Source: Mycolicibacter sinensis
Lineage (GTDB): Bacteria > Actinomycetota > Actinomycetes > Mycobacteriales > Mycobacteriaceae
Assembly (NCBI RefSeq): GCF_001667375.1
Contig: NZ_LZIN01000019.1
Location: forward strand, 141,010 to 205,009
Length of the DNA: 64,000 nucleotides
Direction: 5' to 3'
Shown here piece by piece: positions 62,774 through 64,000 of this stretch (position 1 is its first letter; each line of letters begins with the position of its first letter). A model generated the notes under the pieces. That model worked only from the letters and a program-made list of their open reading frames with translations, ran no database searches and was not told where the DNA came from. The position numbers and the translations under genes are program-made.

Positions 62774-64000
62774 TTAACAATCGTGGTGAGGCGAACCGCT
62801 GCCGGGAGCTTGCGCATACCGCGCCAGGGCTTCTGGGGTGAACACGGCCAGCCCCAGCTCGGGGTTGTAGCCGTGGATCTCCTTGATGTCGATTTCGGCC
62901 AGGAAATACAGGATGTCCTTGGAGATCACCTGTCCGGGGACCAACACCGGGAAGCCGGGCGGATACGGCACCACGAAGGTGGTCGACACCAGAGCCTTGC
63001 CGTCGGCGACCCGGCGGCCGGCGTCCCCGAGCAGCACATGCTCGCGGTCGGACTCCTCGTAGCCGCCGTAGAACGCCGACCGCATATCCCCGAAAGGGCT
63101 TGCGGCGTCGGGCCGAAACGCGTGATCGAACTCGCTGAAGTCGGGCAGCGGCGGCAGATCCTCGGTGATCTCGACGATTCGGCGCTGCTGCAGCGCACGA
63201 TCGTCGGTGCTGGCCGCATTCCAGACCCGGTCCAGGTCGATAGCGACCCGGCGCAGGGCGTCGAGCAGGTAGTGCACGGACGACCAGGTGACGCCGATGG
63301 TGAAGATCAGCAGCACCGAGTTGATCGAGGTCTTGTTGATCTGAATTCCGAATCTGTTCATGAGGATCTTCTCGCGGAAGTCGTAGCCGCTCATGCCGGT
63401 CTTGCCGACGAACAAGGTGACCCTGGTCGGGTCGAGCACGAACTCGTCGGAACGCCAGGCCTCATTCCACTCCGCCAGTGCACCCTGGCGGACCTGCCGG
63501 TAGGAGCTGACCGTGGATGTCCGGAACCGGTCGGGCACCAGATCGTCCTCGTCGAGGATGCGAAACCACTTGCTGATCAGCCGGTCCTTGCGGACCCGGT
63601 GGCGAAACACCAGCGCCATGTCGTAGACCCGGCGCACCATGTGGAAGCCCTCGATGTCGACCTGCCGGCGGGCCAGGTCCAGCGATGCCAGCAGCTGCTG
63701 ATTCGGCGAGGTGGAGGTGTGGGTCAGAAACGCCTCGGTGAACGATTCACGGGCCAGCGCGTTGAAATCCTGGTCCCGCACATGGATCATCGACGCCTGG
63801 CGCAGCGCCGACAGCGACTTGTGGGTGGAGTGGGTCGCATAGACCCGCACCCGCGCCGAGGGTTCCGGCAGCAGACGGTGCTCGCTCCACTGGTCCCGGT
63901 CGACGCCCGCCCAGCCCGCGCCCCCGCCGCCCCCCGCGGCGGCCCCCGCCCCCCGCCCCCCCCTTGCCCCCGCCCCCCCCGCGCCCGCCCCCCCCTTGCC
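62774..64000 (-). CDS. PLP-dependent Orn/Lys/Arg decarboxylase family protein, C-terminal part
   Basis: The gene enters from the right edge. Reliable sequence reaches back to about 63920 and reads GWAGVDRDQWSEHRLL, then VYATHSTHKSLSALRQASM, the PLP-lysine region of large basic amino acid decarboxylases. SxNQQLLASLDLARRQ and YPPGFPVLVPGQVIS follow. It is similar to the Rv2531c type as I remember it. The substrate (Lys, Orn or Arg) is not determined. The GTG at 63850 is internal. Bases 63921-64000 are extreme C-rich sequence and probably not real coding sequence. Confidence 0.8.
   Translation of the reverse strand, partial: GKGGAGAGGAGARGGRGAGAAAGGGGGAGWAGVDRDQWSEHRLLPEPSARVRVYATHSTHKSLSALRQASMIHVRDQDFNALARESFTEAFLTHTSTSPNQQLLASLDLARRQVDIEGFHMVRRVYDMALVFRHRVRKDRLISKWFRILDEDDLVPDRFRTSTVSSYRQVRQGALAEWNEAWRSDEFVLDPTRVTLFVGKTGMSGYDFREKILMNRFGIQINKTSINSVLLIFTIGVTWSSVHYLLDALRRVAIDLDRVWNAASTDDRALQQRRIVEITEDLPPLPDFSEFDHAFRPDAASPFGDMRSAFYGGYEESDREHVLLGDAGRRVADGKALVSTTFVVPYPPGFPVLVPGQVISKDILYFLAEIDIKEIHGYNPELGLAVFTPEALARYAQAPGSGSPHHDC
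63921..64000. other. C-rich low-complexity edge, probable sequence artefact
   Basis: The last 80 bases contain only C and G except for four T, with C-runs up to nine. The decarboxylase similarity breaks off at this point, where an FDxAWxG-like stretch would be expected. This looks like bad sequence or an assembly end, not biology. Confidence 0.7.

Overview
The window is high-G+C DNA with a gene order typical of a mycobacterium. From left to right it reads as an inverted copy of the Mycobacterium tuberculosis segment running from tal/zwf2/opcA/devB through gap-pgk-tpi-secG, whiA-yvcK-rapZ-uvrC, the rib genes, lprG-p55, fmt/rsmB, priA, metK, coaBC, rpoZ, gmk and mihF to the pyr operon (recalled synteny, no search run). 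A Sec-exported PGRS protein without a PE domain, an LprG/P55 pair, mIHF, and MIRU-type repeats all support Mycobacteriaceae. The PE-less PGRS protein makes me lean towards a non-tuberculous species, possibly the M. terrae group, but I cannot fix the species.

Layout. 1-4.3 kb (+): the oxidative pentose phosphate block tal-zwf-opcA-pgl and a small coiled-coil-like protein. 4.3-7.6 kb (-): gap-pgk-tpiA-secG. 7.6-11.3 kb: an accessory island with a DUF3556-like membrane protein, an alpha/beta hydrolase, and a GIY-YIG-like/vapB/vapC cassette whose vapC is frameshifted. 11.3-16.9 kb (-): whiA, yvcK, rapZ, uvrC and a PH-domain membrane protein. 16.9-25.9 kb: ribH, ribBA and riboflavin synthase (-), lprG-p55 (+), then ribD, rpe, rsmB and fmt (-). 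26-34 kb: an Acg-type nitroreductase, priA, a DUF1023-type hydrolase, a YhhN protein, a LipI-type esterase, a VOC protein and a Baeyer-Villiger-type monooxygenase. 34-38.1 kb (-): metK, coaBC, rpoZ, gmk, mihF. 38.5-40 kb: a second G6PD. 40.3-49 kb (-): the operon pyrR-pyrB-pyrC-(membrane protein)-carA-carB-pyrF, with a PyrR-binding element in its leader. 49.1-53.3 kb: an apparently inactive secreted trypsin-fold protein, the PGRS protein and a serine hydrolase. 53.5-56 kb (-): a TetR/flavin monooxygenase/azoreductase operon.

The most unusual region is 56.0-62.6 kb (-): gntR, an AprB-like 2x[4Fe-4S] ferredoxin, a NitT/TauT-type ABC importer (lipoprotein, permease, ATPase) and an AprA-like FAD enzyme with a HEAT-repeat tail. 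Almost every junction overlaps, so this looks like one unit that imports a small, probably sulfur-containing, compound and carries out redox chemistry on it. The final gene, a PLP-dependent amino-acid decarboxylase, runs off the right edge into an 80-base C-rich stretch that looks like poor sequence.

Several single or divergent genes have a TANNNT-like -10 hexamer 6-8 bases before the start codon, which suggests leaderless mRNAs. Translationally coupled ATGA/GTGA overlaps are very common inside the operons.
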